This document shows, one piece after another, positions 16,738 through 26,514 of a stretch of 55,486 nt of DNA. Numbering within the stretch: position 1 is the first letter of the stretch; every line of letters begins with the position of its first letter. Source of the DNA: an uncultured Lachnospiraceae bacterium (lineage in GTDB: Bacteria; Bacillota; Clostridia; Lachnospirales; Lachnospiraceae); NCBI GenBank assembly GCA_945949045.1, contig CAMFDG010000012.1:1-55486 (forward strand), given 5' to 3'. Below the pieces are notes generated by a model. It had not been told where the DNA came from and did not search any database. It saw only the letters and a program-made list of their open reading frames with translations. The translations under genes were made by a program, and so were the position numbers.

Positions 16738-17457
16738 ATGAGTGCAATTGGACAGGTGGATTCCGGAGTAAACGCAAATTACAGCACGGAAGGGACAAAG
16801 AAGACAGGAAGGACTGCTGCACAGGATTATGGAAATACCATCGGACAGCCACAGCTTTCCGAGAAGGCTTCCAAGTATTATGAGCAGTTGAAGAAAAAGT
16901 ATTCCGACATGGACTTTGTTCTGGTCAGCAATGATGAGGTGGATGGTGCGGAGCAGAAGGCAGCGAAATATGCGAATCCCAACCGCACGATGGTGCTGAT
17001 CGATGCAGACAAGATCGAGAAGATGGCAGAGGATGAGGACTATCGGAAGAAGTATGAGGACGTCATTGGCAACGCCAATGATCAGCTGAGCCAGATGAAA
17101 GAGACGCTTGGCAGCATGGTCGGGAATGTGAAAACCTATGGAATCAAGGTGGATGACGACGGAAACACCTCTTTCTTTGCGGTGGTGGACAAATCTCTTT
17201 CCGCACAGAAGGAGAGAATTGAAAAGCAGTCAAAGCAGAAGGCTGAGGAACGCCGGGAAAATCAGGCGGAGGCACAAAAGCAGCGGCTTGAGAAAAACCG
17301 TCAGGAGCGAAATGAGGGTGTCACAGAAACCATCAGTGCGGCCTCGGTGGAGGAACTTTCCAAGAAGCTGGAGGACCGCTATTATGAGGGGCTGAGCGAT
17401 CGTGTCAGAACCGAGAGAGAGCAGCAGGTGGGTACACAGATCGATTTCAAATTATAA
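16738..17457 (+). CDS. DUF6033 family protein
   Basis: 239 residues from the ATG at 16738 (CAGGGAGG upstream; an in-frame ATG at 16714 lacks a site). No signal peptide or membrane segment. An N-terminal globular part (YYEQLKKKYSDMDFVLVSND) and a charged, coiled-coil-like C-terminal half rich in Lys, Glu and Gln (KAEERRENQAEAQKQRLEK) are seen. I recognise it as DUF6033, a Lachnospiraceae family with no known function. It has its own leader and a strong terminator. Confidence 0.65.
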   Translation: MSAIGQVDSGVNANYSTEGTKKTGRTAAQDYGNTIGQPQLSEKASKYYEQLKKKYSDMDFVLVSNDEVDGAEQKAAKYANPNRTMVLIDADKIEKMAEDEDYRKKYEDVIGNANDQLSQMKETLGSMVGNVKTYGIKVDDDGNTSFFAVVDKSLSAQKERIEKQSKQKAEERRENQAEAQKQRLEKNRQERNEGVTETISAASVEELSKKLEDRYYEGLSDRVRTEREQQVGTQIDFKL

Positions 17458-17471
17458 TCCGGGAACAATGT

Positions 17472-17502
17472 CAGGGGCAGCGAAGGCTGCCCCTGTTTAT
17501 TA
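17472..17502 (+). terminator. Rho-independent terminator of DUF6033 gene
   Basis: caggggcagc (17472-17481) pairs perfectly with gctgcccctg (17486-17495), loop GAAG, tail tttatta. Confidence 0.85.
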
Positions 17503-17513
17503 GGAGGAAGCAG

Positions 17514-18629
17514 ATGGCAAATATTATGGATTATCTGGATTGGAGAGGAGATCTTGACTTTACGGTGTCCCCCTTTAACGAGGTGGACAACCTGATTCTG
17601 TCGGAGCTGGTCTATGTGGATTTTCAGGGAATTATTCCGCCTCCGGGGGAGGGAGAAATATCGATATCGGAGGCAAACCGGATCTTCTTTTCCAGACATA
17701 CGGAGGAAGAAATCAACGCAAGGGTATCCAGTACGAGGATGGCGGCCTTCCTTATGCAGAAAATGGCGGATACAAAACGGTTCGGGGAAATTCGACTGGC
17801 AGACTATATTAACGATATCAGTCTGGATGAGCAGTCCCAGTTCTGCGCCATGACGGTTGATCTGTCAGACGGATACCGAAATGTGGTCTTCAGTGGAACC
17901 GATTCCACCATTGTGGGCTGGAAAGAGGATTTTAACATGAGCTTTCTGGAGGAAACCCCCGGACAGCAGAAGGCGGTGGAATATTTGAACGGGGTTGCAG
18001 GCCTGTACGTGGAACCTCTTCGGGTGATGGGACATTCCAAAGGGGGAAATCACTCGATCTATTCCGCCATACACAGCAGTCCCCGGGTGATGGACCGGAT
18101 CCGGGCAATTTATAATAATGACGGGCCCGGCTTTACAGAGAATATGCTTGCGCTGCCCGGGTATCAAAGGCTTCTGCCCTGTATCCATTCTATTGTGCCG
18201 GAGTATTCCATCGTGGGCATGATGTTTGAACACCGGGAGTCGTACAAGGTTGTGGCCAGCAGTGAGAACAGAGCAGGTCAGCATGATGTTATGAGCTGGG
18301 AAGTAAAGGGAACAGAGCTTGTCCACTTAAGTGATGTGGATGGAAGAGCACTTCTTTTGGATAAGACCATGAAATCCTGGCTGGAGGGCATGGATGGACC
18401 GAGGCGTGAGGCCTTTGTGGATACGATCTTTGGAATTCTTGAGGAGGCGGACATAAGGACTGTGGATGATCTGGCCAATATGAATGCTGCGAAGTTTGTG
18501 GAGATCCTGAAGCTGCATTCTTCCCTGAATAAGGAGGATCAGGAGCTGCTTTTGGAAAGTCTGTGGAGCTTTTTTGAGCAGAGTGGCAGAGAATTGAAAA
18601 GAGCCCTGTTTTCAAAGACCAAATGTTAA
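17514..18629 (+). CDS. DUF2974 (Mbeg1-like) lipase-fold protein
   Basis: 371 residues, cytoplasmic by lack of a signal. The nucleophile elbow GHSKG in LRVMGHSKGGNHSIYSAI and the following NNDGPGF are typical of the DUF2974 family, an alpha/beta-hydrolase fold related to class 3 lipases. The catalytic Ser is present; the substrate is unknown. Strong AGGAGG site just upstream. Located directly after the DUF6033 terminator. Confidence 0.8.
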   Translation: MANIMDYLDWRGDLDFTVSPFNEVDNLILSELVYVDFQGIIPPPGEGEISISEANRIFFSRHTEEEINARVSSTRMAAFLMQKMADTKRFGEIRLADYINDISLDEQSQFCAMTVDLSDGYRNVVFSGTDSTIVGWKEDFNMSFLEETPGQQKAVEYLNGVAGLYVEPLRVMGHSKGGNHSIYSAIHSSPRVMDRIRAIYNNDGPGFTENMLALPGYQRLLPCIHSIVPEYSIVGMMFEHRESYKVVASSENRAGQHDVMSWEVKGTELVHLSDVDGRALLLDKTMKSWLEGMDGPRREAFVDTIFGILEEADIRTVDDLANMNAAKFVEILKLHSSLNKEDQELLLESLWSFFEQSGRELKRALFSKTKC

Positions 18630-18712
18630 AGTTTTATGAAATCCTTTTTTTGTGGCAAGGTTTACGATATAATCTCTTTATGATAAGAGAATGAAAGAAT
18701 GGAGTGTTGCGA

Positions 18713-20050
18713 ATGGCAGAAAGACAATTTTTATCGGACTATGCGGCAGAGAAGAGGAATCTGTGCCTGGAAAATGATACGATTCCGGACAGCCTCTTCC
18801 AGGAGTACGGAGTCAACCGGGGACTTCGGGATGTCAACGGTAAGGGCGTACTGACGGGACTTACAAAGATTTCCAAGATCGTCTCTTTTCGTGAGGACGA
18901 GACCGGCAGATCTGTTCCCTGTGATGGAGAACTCTGGTACCGCGGTTATAATGTGAAGACATTGATCGGCTCAATCCGGGAGGATGAGTTCGGCTTTGAG
19001 AAGGCTGCCTATCTTCTTTTGTTTGGGGAATTACCGAATCAGGAAGAGCAGCGGGAGTTTGCAAGGGTACTGGGAGAAAGCCGGACGCTGCCGACGAATT
19101 TTACCAGGGATGTTATTATGAAGGCCCCATCCAGGGATATTATGAATTCCATGACGAGGAGCATTCTGACACTGTCCGCTTATGATGATCACACCACAGA
19201 CGGCTCTCTGGAAAACAACATCCGTCAGTGTATCCAGCTGATTGCCATCTTCCCGATGCTGGCAGTATACGGCTATCACGCATACAATCATTATGAGAAC
19301 GACTCCAGTATGTATATTCACCGGCCGGATCCGTCGCTGTCTACGGCGGAGAATTTTCTTCGGATGCTGCGGCCGGATAACAAGTATACAAAGTTAGAGG
19401 CACAAGTGCTGGATGTAGCCCTGATGCTTCACATGGAGCACGGTGGAGGCAATAACAGCACCTTTACCACAAGAGTGGTGACCTCTGCCGGAACAGATAC
19501 CTATTCCGCCATCGCGGCAGCCATGTCATCTCTGAAGGGACCGAAGCATGGCGGAGCCAATATCAAGGTTATGGAGATGATGAATGATATTCGGACCCAT
19601 GTGAAGGACTGGGAAGATCGGGATGAGGTTCGGGCTTACCTGTCCAAAATGCTGGCAGGGGAGGTGTTTGACCATAAGGGACTGATTTACGGAATGGGAC
19701 ATGCCGTATATTCCCTGTCGGATCCCCGTGAGCGGATTTTTAAGTCATACGTGGAGCACCTGGCGGTGGCAAAGGATCGTAAGAAAGATATGAACCTGTA
19801 TAGTATGATCGAGGAACTGGCACCGGAACTGATTGGGGAGAAAAGGCATATTTTCAAGGGTGTCAGCCCGAATGTGGATTTTTACAGCGGTTTTGTCTAT
19901 GACATGCTTGGTATTCCGATGGAACTGTATACGCCGCTCTTTGCCATTGCCAGAATTGTGGGCTGGTCTGCGCATCGTCTGGAGGAGCTTGTGGGTATGA
20001 ATAAGATTATTCGTCCGGCCTACAAGAGCGTTATGGAAGAGAAAGAATAA
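18713..20050 (+). CDS. gltA: Citrate synthase
   Basis: 445 residues from the ATG at 18713 (GGAGTG upstream; the in-frame GTG at 18704 is nested in that site). Catalytic signatures are present: LKGPKHGGAN (His), GMGHAVYSLSDPR (His) and NVDFYSGFVYDMLGIP (Asp). It condenses oxaloacetate and acetyl-CoA to citrate, feeding 2-oxoglutarate and glutamate synthesis in bacteria with a partial TCA cycle. The glutamate-dependent genes argJ and proC lie a few genes downstream. A TATAAT at 18668-18673 may be the -10; the -35 is poor. Confidence 0.93.
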   Translation: MAERQFLSDYAAEKRNLCLENDTIPDSLFQEYGVNRGLRDVNGKGVLTGLTKISKIVSFREDETGRSVPCDGELWYRGYNVKTLIGSIREDEFGFEKAAYLLLFGELPNQEEQREFARVLGESRTLPTNFTRDVIMKAPSRDIMNSMTRSILTLSAYDDHTTDGSLENNIRQCIQLIAIFPMLAVYGYHAYNHYENDSSMYIHRPDPSLSTAENFLRMLRPDNKYTKLEAQVLDVALMLHMEHGGGNNSTFTTRVVTSAGTDTYSAIAAAMSSLKGPKHGGANIKVMEMMNDIRTHVKDWEDRDEVRAYLSKMLAGEVFDHKGLIYGMGHAVYSLSDPRERIFKSYVEHLAVAKDRKKDMNLYSMIEELAPELIGEKRHIFKGVSPNVDFYSGFVYDMLGIPMELYTPLFAIARIVGWSAHRLEELVGMNKIIRPAYKSVMEEKE

Positions 20051-20079
20051 TTGCATTTTTAGTACCTATGTGCTAGTAT
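20051..20079 (+). promoter_or_regulatory. Sigma-A promoter for the chemoreceptor gene
   Basis: -35 TTGCAT (20051-20056), 17-bp spacer, -10 TAGTAT (20074-20079), just after the citrate synthase stop. Confidence 0.5.
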
Positions 20080-20151
20080 GAATATGGTGATATGCGCTGG
20101 CGCAGAAGCCGGACATTTTAATTATTCATACAGTATAAGGGGGACATATGC

Positions 20152-21660
20152 ATGCAGACAAATGATAAGTATTATCGGTATGCGGATAAGAAGGAGCAGA
20201 TCATTCGGGCCAACCGCTTTTTGGTTACGGCGTATATTATTTTTTACGGCATTGTGATGCTTCTGGTGTGGTTATCCATGCTTCGGGGAATACAGAAGCT
20301 GGGCTTTTCGGCGCTGGTCACGGTACTGGCATTGGTTGCTGAGGTGCCCCTGATCATCTGGCGAAGGATGTGGCCGGATTCTCAACGGCTCAGGTATATT
20401 GCATCTCTTGGCTTATATGTGATTGCCGGAATTATGAGTTATGCTTATGGACAGGATTTTATCCGGTTTCTCGGAGCTCTTCCGCTGATTGTCTGTGTAT
20501 TGTTTTATGACCGTAAATATGAATGGACTGCCAGCCTGGGATATATTGTTGTGATTACCGTGACCGTGATTCTGCAGGTGGCGTCCGGAAAGGCTGCAGG
20601 CTACGAGGCGGTGGATACGGTAGTGGCGCTTTTGATTATGGTCATCATGCTGCTGTTTACCTGTATGATGACCCGTGTGGCCTATCAGTTTAACCACGAT
20701 ACCCTTCACAGCCAGCAGCAGGAGCAGAGAAAGCAAAAGGCTATGCTGGATGATGTGATCGCCGTTGCCGGAGAGATCCGTCAGGGCACGGAAAATGCTA
20801 TGGGCATTGTCAGTGACCTGAACAGTTCCACGGAAATCGTAAATGGAGCTATGCGGGATATTTCCTCCAGCACCCAAAATACGGCGGAAAATATTCAGGC
20901 GCAGACAACCATGACGCAGAGTATTCAGGATTCCATCGAGCAGACGATTTCTTTCTCCCAGAACATGGTCAATGTGGCCAAGCAGTCCGGGGAACTGAAT
21001 CGTCAGAGTCTGGAAATTATGAACAGTCTCAAGAACCAGTCCAGGGTCATTGCCGATACGAATGCGGGTGTTGAGGCATCCATGAAGGCATTACAGGAGA
21101 GAACCACTGCTGTGAAGAGCATTGCGGATACGATCTTTTCTATTTCCAGCCAGACGAACCTGCTGGCATTAAACGCCTCCATTGAAAGTGCGAGAGCCGG
21201 CGAGGCGGGCAGAGGCTTTGCGGTCGTTGCAGATGAGATCAGGGATCTGGCAGAGAAAACACGAAGCGAAACGGAAAATATTGCATCCATTCTGGAGGAA
21301 CTTTCTGAGAATGCAAATGATGCAGCCGATGCAGTTCACTCCTCCATTGATGCGGTGAATGCACAGGATACCATGATTGAGCAGGCTTCCGATAGTTTTG
21401 CAACGATGAATGACAATGTGAATAGTCTGATTTCTGAGATTGAGAATATCGACAGTATGCTGGGAAGTCTTTCGGATTCCAATAACCAGATCGTTGACCA
21501 TATCAGCAATCTGTCTGCAACCACAGAGGAGGTTACCGCATCCAGTGCACAGGCAGCGGACCTTTCCGTTGAGAATCTGGACAATGCGGAGAATGCAAAG
21601 AAGCAGCTGGACAGCGTTCTTACTGTTTCGCATAAGCTGGATAAATACATCAGGTCATAA
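20152..21660 (+). CDS. Methyl-accepting chemotaxis protein with integral-membrane sensor
   Basis: 502 residues. About six N-terminal membrane helices (residues 20-180) take the place of an extracellular sensor domain. A cytoplasmic signalling domain follows, with the conserved hairpin tip [20 protein letters not shown] and [18 protein letters not shown]. It should signal through CheW/CheA; the input is likely membrane-embedded. ATG at 20152 with AAGGGGGA upstream; an overlapping out-of-frame ATG at 20148 is rejected. A terminator follows. Confidence 0.92.
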   Translation: MQTNDKYYRYADKKEQIIRANRFLVTAYIIFYGIVMLLVWLSMLRGIQKLGFSALVTVLALVAEVPLIIWRRMWPDSQRLRYIASLGLYVIAGIMSYAYGQDFIRFLGALPLIVCVLFYDRKYEWTASLGYIVVITVTVILQVASGKAAGYEAVDTVVALLIMVIMLLFTCMMTRVAYQFNHDTLHSQQQEQRKQKAMLDDVIAVAGEIRQGTENAMGIVSDLNSSTEIVNGAMRDISSSTQNTAENIQAQTTMTQSIQDSIEQTISFSQNMVNVAKQSGELNRQSLEIMNSLKNQSRVIADTNAGVEASMKALQERTTAVKSIADTIFSISSQTNLLALNASIESARAGEAGRGFAVVADEIRDLAEKTRSETENIASILEELSENANDAADAVHSSIDAVNAQDTMIEQASDSFATMNDNVNSLISEIENIDSMLGSLSDSNNQIVDHISNLSATTEEVTASSAQAADLSVENLDNAENAKKQLDSVLTVSHKLDKYIRS

Positions 21661-21673
21661 TGGAATGAGAGGT

Positions 21674-21706
21674 GACGCCCCAATTGCTGGGGCGTTATCT
21701 ATTTCA
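21674..21706 (+). terminator. Rho-independent terminator after the chemoreceptor gene
   Basis: gacgcccca (21674-21682) pairs with tggggcgtt (21688-21696), 9 bp with one G-U at the base, 5-base loop, followed by atctatttc. Confidence 0.8.
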
Positions 21707-21728
21707 GTTTAACTAGAGAGAGGAGATA

Positions 21729-22961
21729 ATGAAAATGGAATTTCAAATGAAAGAAGGCGGCGTGTGTGCCGCAAAAGGTTTTTCGGCAAACGGTGTAAAC
21801 TGTGGTCTGAATGCGGATAAGAACAAGAATGATCTGGCGCTGATCTTTTCAGAGACCATGTGCAGGACAGCGGCAGTCTATACCACAAACAAGGTGAAAG
21901 GGGCACCGATTCTGGTGACAAAAGCTCATCTGAAAGCAACAGGCGGGCTTTCCCGGGCAGTGATCGCAAATAGTAAGAATGCGAATACCTGCAATGCGGA
22001 TGGGGAAGAAAAAGCCCGGCGCATGTGCGAACTGGCAGCTGGCGCACTTGGAATTAAGCCCGAAGAGGTCATTGTCGCATCTACGGGTGTGATCGGACAG
22101 AAGCTTCCGATTGAGCCAATCGAGAGTCATATCGGGGAGCTGGCGGCAGATCTTTCACCGGAAAACCACGGGAAAGCTGCCAATGCAATCATGACAACGG
22201 ATACCTATGCGAAGGAAACTGCCGTTTCCTTTACGCTGGGGGATAAGGTATGTACCATAGGAGGTATGGCAAAGGGCAGCGGTATGATCCATCCGAATAT
22301 GGCAACGACTTTAAACTTTGTGACAACAGACACATCCATCTCCGGGGAGCTGATTCAGAAGGCATTGTCTGAAATTGTAAAAGTGACCTATAACTGCCTG
22401 AGCATTGACGGGGATACTTCTACCAACGACATGGTCAGCATTATGGCAAACGGAATGGCAGAAAATCCGGAGATCACAACAGAAAATGAGGATTATGAAA
22501 TTTTCAAAGAAGCACTGTACAAGGTGCTGATGACACTCACAAAGATGCTTGCAAAGGATGGCGAGGGAGCCTCCAAGATGCTGGAGTGTACCTGCAGCGG
22601 GGCACCGGATCAGGATACAGCCATTATTGTTGCAAAAAGCGTGATTCGTTCCCCACTCTTTAAATGTGCAATGTTCGGAGAGGATGCAAACTGGGGAAGA
22701 ATTCTCTGTGCCATCGGTTATGCACAGGCGGATTTTGATATCCGTCAGGTAGACGTAGATCTGGCATCTGCAAAGGGCTGTGTGGCGGTCTGCCGAAAAG
22801 GGGCAGGTGTGGATTTCTCTGAGGAAGAGGCTAAGAAGATTCTGGGAGAGGACGAGATTTACATCAATATTGACCTTCATCAGGGAGAGGCTTCGGCAAA
22901 GGCCTGGGGCTGCGACCTGACATATGATTATGTGAAAATAAACGGGGATTATCGGAGCTAA
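21729..22961 (+). CDS. argJ: Bifunctional glutamate N-acetyltransferase / ornithine acetyltransferase
   Basis: 410 residues. The self-cleavage region MAKGSGMIHPNMATTLNF contains the Ala192-Thr193 site at which ArgJ splits into alpha and beta chains, Thr becoming the nucleophile. EGASKMLEC and GEDANWGRI are further ArgJ signatures. It transfers acetyl between N-acetylornithine and glutamate in cyclic arginine synthesis. Strong AGGAGA site. The other arg genes are not in the window; proC follows after 26 bp, an operon linking glutamate-derived amino acids. Confidence 0.93.
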   Translation: MKMEFQMKEGGVCAAKGFSANGVNCGLNADKNKNDLALIFSETMCRTAAVYTTNKVKGAPILVTKAHLKATGGLSRAVIANSKNANTCNADGEEKARRMCELAAGALGIKPEEVIVASTGVIGQKLPIEPIESHIGELAADLSPENHGKAANAIMTTDTYAKETAVSFTLGDKVCTIGGMAKGSGMIHPNMATTLNFVTTDTSISGELIQKALSEIVKVTYNCLSIDGDTSTNDMVSIMANGMAENPEITTENEDYEIFKEALYKVLMTLTKMLAKDGEGASKMLECTCSGAPDQDTAIIVAKSVIRSPLFKCAMFGEDANWGRILCAIGYAQADFDIRQVDVDLASAKGCVAVCRKGAGVDFSEEEAKKILGEDEIYINIDLHQGEASAKAWGCDLTYDYVKINGDYRS

Positions 22962-22987
22962 GGCTCTTTGCTTCAGGAGGAATCGGG

Positions 22988-23788
22988 ATGAATAAAAGAA
23001 TTGGTTTTATTGGCTGTGGAAATATGGGAACTGCCATGATCGCCGGGATATTGGATTCCGGCAAGTGTGAACCTCAGGAGATGATGGTCTCCTGCCGGAC
23101 AAAGGCAGCGCTGGAGAAAAAGAAAGAGGAATACGGCGTGCAGGTGACCACAGATAACCGCCGGGTGGCAGCTTTTGCGGATATTTTGTTTGTGGCGGTG
23201 AAGCCGCAGCTTTATGAGGAAGTGCTCCGGGAGATTAAGGAGGATTTGACCGAGGAGAAAATTCTTGTGTCGCTCGCTCCCGGCAAGACTCTTTCCTGGT
23301 TTTGTGAACTGTTAGGGGAAAATCAGAAGGTGATCCGTACCATGCCGAATACACCGTCCATGGTGAAGGAAGGCATGATGGGAATGTGTGCCGGAGGTCA
23401 GGTGACAGAGGAGGAAATGGACATGATCCGGGACCTCTGCAGCGGATTTTCTGAGACGGAAATCATTCCGGAGCGTCTGATGGATGTGGTAACCGCTGTA
23501 AGCGGAAGTTCCCCGGCTTATGTGTTTATGTTTATTGAGGCAATGGCAGATGCAGCAGTTGCGGGAGGAATGCCGAGAACACAGGCATATAAGTTTGCTG
23601 CACAGGCGGTTCTTGGCAGCGCAAAGATGGTGCTGGAGACGGGAAAGCATCCGGGAGAGCTGAAGGATATGGTATGCTCGCCTGCGGGAACGACGATTCA
23701 GGCAGTGCGTGTCCTGGAGGAAAAGGGGATGCGAAGCAGCGTATTCGAGGCTATGATGAAATGTCTGGATATGTCAAGAAATATGTAA
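22988..23788 (+). CDS. proC: Pyrroline-5-carboxylate reductase
   Basis: 266 residues with the Rossmann NAD(P) motif GFIGCGNMGTAMIAG at the N-terminus and the ProC signatures RTMPNTP and AVSGSSPAYVFMFIEAMADA. It makes the last step of proline synthesis. AGGAGGAA upstream. Same strand and short spacing after argJ, so probably cotranscribed. Confidence 0.94.
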   Translation: MNKRIGFIGCGNMGTAMIAGILDSGKCEPQEMMVSCRTKAALEKKKEEYGVQVTTDNRRVAAFADILFVAVKPQLYEEVLREIKEDLTEEKILVSLAPGKTLSWFCELLGENQKVIRTMPNTPSMVKEGMMGMCAGGQVTEEEMDMIRDLCSGFSETEIIPERLMDVVTAVSGSSPAYVFMFIEAMADAAVAGGMPRTQAYKFAAQAVLGSAKMVLETGKHPGELKDMVCSPAGTTIQAVRVLEEKGMRSSVFEAMMKCLDMSRNM

Positions 23789-23813
23789 CAAAAAGCAGTC
23801 TGGAGTTGTAAAT

Positions 23814-26165
23814 ATGAATCTTGCGAAATTGAAAGAAGGACAGAAGGCTGTCCTTACGGAAATCGGAGGGGAAGGTGCCTTAAGGCAGCATTTCCTGGAT
23901 ATGGGGTTAATTCCGGGAACTGAAATTACATATGTCAAAGCGGCGCCGATGGGAGATCCGGTGGAGTATCTGGTATGGGGATATGAGCTTACTCTTCGTT
24001 TATCTGAGGCAGAGCAGATCGAAATTGATCAGGTTGGAGATACCTCGCAGACAGAAGAGAAGCAGGAAAACAAAAAGAACTCATCCAAGGGCTCCACACA
24101 TCCCGGCTTAGGAGAAATGGGAATCTACCATGTAAAAAAGCGTGGAGAGACCATGGAGAAGGGAGAACTTCTGACTTTTGGCCTGGCCGGTAATCAGAAC
24201 TGTGGCAAGACTACCCTGTTTAACCAGCTGACAGGTTCCAATCAGCATGTGGGCAATTTTCCGGGGGTTACGGTGGACCGAAAGGACGGGCCGATCCGCG
24301 GACAGGAGCATACCCTTGTGACGGATCTGCCGGGTATTTATTCCATGTCGCCCTATACCAGCGAGGAGATCGTGACCCGGGAATTTTTCTTAAATGACCG
24401 CCCGAGAGGAATCATCAACATTGTGGATGCCACAAATATTGAACGGAATCTCTATCTGACGCTGCAGCTGATCGAACTGGATATCCCGATGGTTCTGGCA
24501 TTGAATATGATGGATGAGGTGCGGGAAAACGGCGGAACCATTGATATTAATCTGCTGGAGGATACTCTGGGAATACCGGTAGTGCCCATTTCTGCTGCGA
24601 AGAACGAGGGAATTGATGAGCTGGTCAAGCATGCCCTGCATGTGGCGAGGTATCGGGAGCGGCCGGGAAGAATGGACTTCTGTGATGCCGAAGGGCCGGA
24701 CGGAGGAGCCATGCATCGCTGCATCCATTCCATCATGCACCTGATTGAGGATCATACCCATAAATATAAAATACCTACCCGGTTTGCGGCCAGCAAGCTG
24801 GTGGAAGGGGATGCTCTTCTGGAGGAGAAGCTGCACCTGGACCAGAATGAGAAGGAGATGATAGAGCATATCATTTCCCAGATGGAGACGGAGAGCGGGA
24901 TGGACCGTCAGGCGGCATTGGCAAATATGCGGTTTACTTTTATTCACAAGGTTTGCTCCGCAACGGTGGTACGCCCTCATGAGAGCAGGGAGCATATCAG
25001 AAGCAGAAAAATTGACCGGATCCTGACAGGAAAATATACAGCACTTCCGGTATTTGCCGGAATCATGGTCCTGATTTTTTATCTTACCTTCGGGTTGATC
25101 GGGAAGTGGCTGTCTGACCTGCTGTCTGCGGGAATTGATACCTTTACGACCTGGACGGATCGGGTGCTTTCAGCGGCGCATGTCAATTCGGTGGTGCATT
25201 CTCTGGTAATTGATGGTATTTTTGCCGGTGTGGGAAGTGTGTTAAGCTTTCTGCCGGTGATCGTCACGCTGTTTTTCTTCCTGTCACTTCTGGAGGACAG
25301 CGGTTATATGGCGCGGGTGGCCTTTGTGATGGATAAGCTTTTAAGAAAGCTGGGATTGTCCGGGCGGAGTTTTGTGCCGATGATCATTGGCTTTGGCTGT
25401 TCGGTACCGGCGATTATGGCTACCAGGACCCTTCCTTCGGAGCGCGACCGGAAAATGACGATTCTATTGACGCCTTTTATGAGCTGTTCCGCGAAAATGC
25501 CGATCTATGCGTTTATGTCGGCAGCATTTTTCCCGAGGCACGGAGCTCTTGTGATGACGATTTTGTACTTTACCGGCATTCTGACAGGAATTTTGTTTGC
25601 CTGTATTCTGGATCACACGGCCTTTAAGGGGGAGCCGGTACCCTTTGTTATGGAGCTTCCCAATTACCGGCTTCCCAGCGCTAAGAGCGTCGGAAGGCTG
25701 ATCTGGGATAAAGCAAAGGATTTTCTGACCAGAGCTTTTACGGTGATCTTTATTGCTGCCCTGGTGATTTGGTTTTTGCAGAGTTTTGACCTGCATCTGA
25801 ATATTGTGGCAGATTCCAGGGACAGTATTCTGGCTGCTGTGGGAGGCTTGATTGCTCCTCTGTTTCAACCACTGGGCTTTGGGGACTGGAGAATTTCTAC
25901 CGCGTTGATTACCGGCTTGATGGCAAAGGAGAGCGTGGTCAGCACCATGACGGTTTTGTCGGCATGCGAGATTCTGACGCCTTTTACAGCTGCCGTCTTT
26001 CTGGTATTTACACTCCTCTATACGCCCTGTGTGGCGGCAATTGCCGCTGTCAAGCGGGAGCTTGGGGGAAAATGGGCGGTTCTTGTAGTGGTCATGCAGT
26101 GTGTGATCGCATGGCTGATGGCATTTCTGGTGCACTGCGTCGGACTTATGTGCGGACTTGGTTAA
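23814..26165 (+). CDS. feoB: Ferrous iron transporter FeoB with fused N-terminal FeoA domain
   Basis: 783 residues. Residues 1-75 form a FeoA SH3-like domain (GEGALRQHFLDMGLIPGTEI), followed by a Gln/Lys/Glu-rich linker (about 76-115). The G domain has GNQNCGKTT (P-loop), DLPGIYSM (G3) and LNMMD (G4). The C-terminal half holds the Gate motifs (SGRSFVPMIIGFGCSVPAI, PFMSCSAKMPIY) and the membrane segments. It imports Fe2+ across the inner membrane. The FeoA-FeoB fusion means no separate feoA is needed. It starts 25 bp after proC. Confidence 0.94.
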   Translation: MNLAKLKEGQKAVLTEIGGEGALRQHFLDMGLIPGTEITYVKAAPMGDPVEYLVWGYELTLRLSEAEQIEIDQVGDTSQTEEKQENKKNSSKGSTHPGLGEMGIYHVKKRGETMEKGELLTFGLAGNQNCGKTTLFNQLTGSNQHVGNFPGVTVDRKDGPIRGQEHTLVTDLPGIYSMSPYTSEEIVTREFFLNDRPRGIINIVDATNIERNLYLTLQLIELDIPMVLALNMMDEVRENGGTIDINLLEDTLGIPVVPISAAKNEGIDELVKHALHVARYRERPGRMDFCDAEGPDGGAMHRCIHSIMHLIEDHTHKYKIPTRFAASKLVEGDALLEEKLHLDQNEKEMIEHIISQMETESGMDRQAALANMRFTFIHKVCSATVVRPHESREHIRSRKIDRILTGKYTALPVFAGIMVLIFYLTFGLIGKWLSDLLSAGIDTFTTWTDRVLSAAHVNSVVHSLVIDGIFAGVGSVLSFLPVIVTLFFFLSLLEDSGYMARVAFVMDKLLRKLGLSGRSFVPMIIGFGCSVPAIMATRTLPSERDRKMTILLTPFMSCSAKMPIYAFMSAAFFPRHGALVMTILYFTGILTGILFACILDHTAFKGEPVPFVMELPNYRLPSAKSVGRLIWDKAKDFLTRAFTVIFIAALVIWFLQSFDLHLNIVADSRDSILAAVGGLIAPLFQPLGFGDWRISTALITGLMAKESVVSTMTVLSACEILTPFTAAVFLVFTLLYTPCVAAIAAVKRELGGKWAVLVVVMQCVIAWLMAFLVHCVGLMCGLG

Positions 26166-26245
26166 CCGGGGCTTGCTTTTTTGACAAAAAATGTGTAAAA
26201 TAGATTCTGTTCATAAAAGGATGAAAGAACAGGCAGGAGAAAAAT

Positions 26246-26488
26246 ATGAGTCAGGCAAAGGTAGATCAATATAAGAAAGAAAAGGCAAACCGTAAGAAGA
26301 TTATGGCGAGGGAGAAGGCAAAGGGAATCCTTGCGAGAATCTGTCTTTCGGTGATTCTTGTGGGACTGGTCGGATGGGCAGGATATACCGGTTATCAGAC
26401 CTATGAGGATAAGAAGCCGAGCAAGACGATTTATACGGATGTGAGTGCAGTAGCCGACTATATGAGTGGGCTGAGCACGGAAGAATAG
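26246..26488 (+). CDS. Small single-pass membrane protein
   Basis: 80 residues: a basic N-terminal region rich in Lys (YKKEKANRKKIMAREKAKG), one helix (ICLSVILVGLVGWAGYTGY) and a short acidic tail. Family not recognised. RBS AGGAGA upstream; a perfect -35-like TTGACA lies at 26181 with a weak -10. The start/stop, RBS and terminator support a real gene. It has no Cys pair, so it is not the FeoB-associated Cys-rich protein. Confidence 0.65.
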   Translation: MSQAKVDQYKKEKANRKKIMAREKAKGILARICLSVILVGLVGWAGYTGYQTYEDKKPSKTIYTDVSAVADYMSGLSTEE

Positions 26489-26514
26489 GGCATCGCTTAT
26501 GGCGATGCCTTTTC
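26489..26514. terminator. Bidirectional terminator between convergent genes
   Basis: ggcatcgc (26489-26496) pairs with gcgatgcc (26502-26509), loop TTATG, followed by tttt. It directly follows the stop of the + strand gene and overlaps the last codons of the - strand gene. Confidence 0.75.

Noticed and set aside
26181-26209. Strong promoter at a perfect TTGACA before the 80-residue membrane protein
   Set aside because: No acceptable -10 at 16-18 bp; kept only as a remark.
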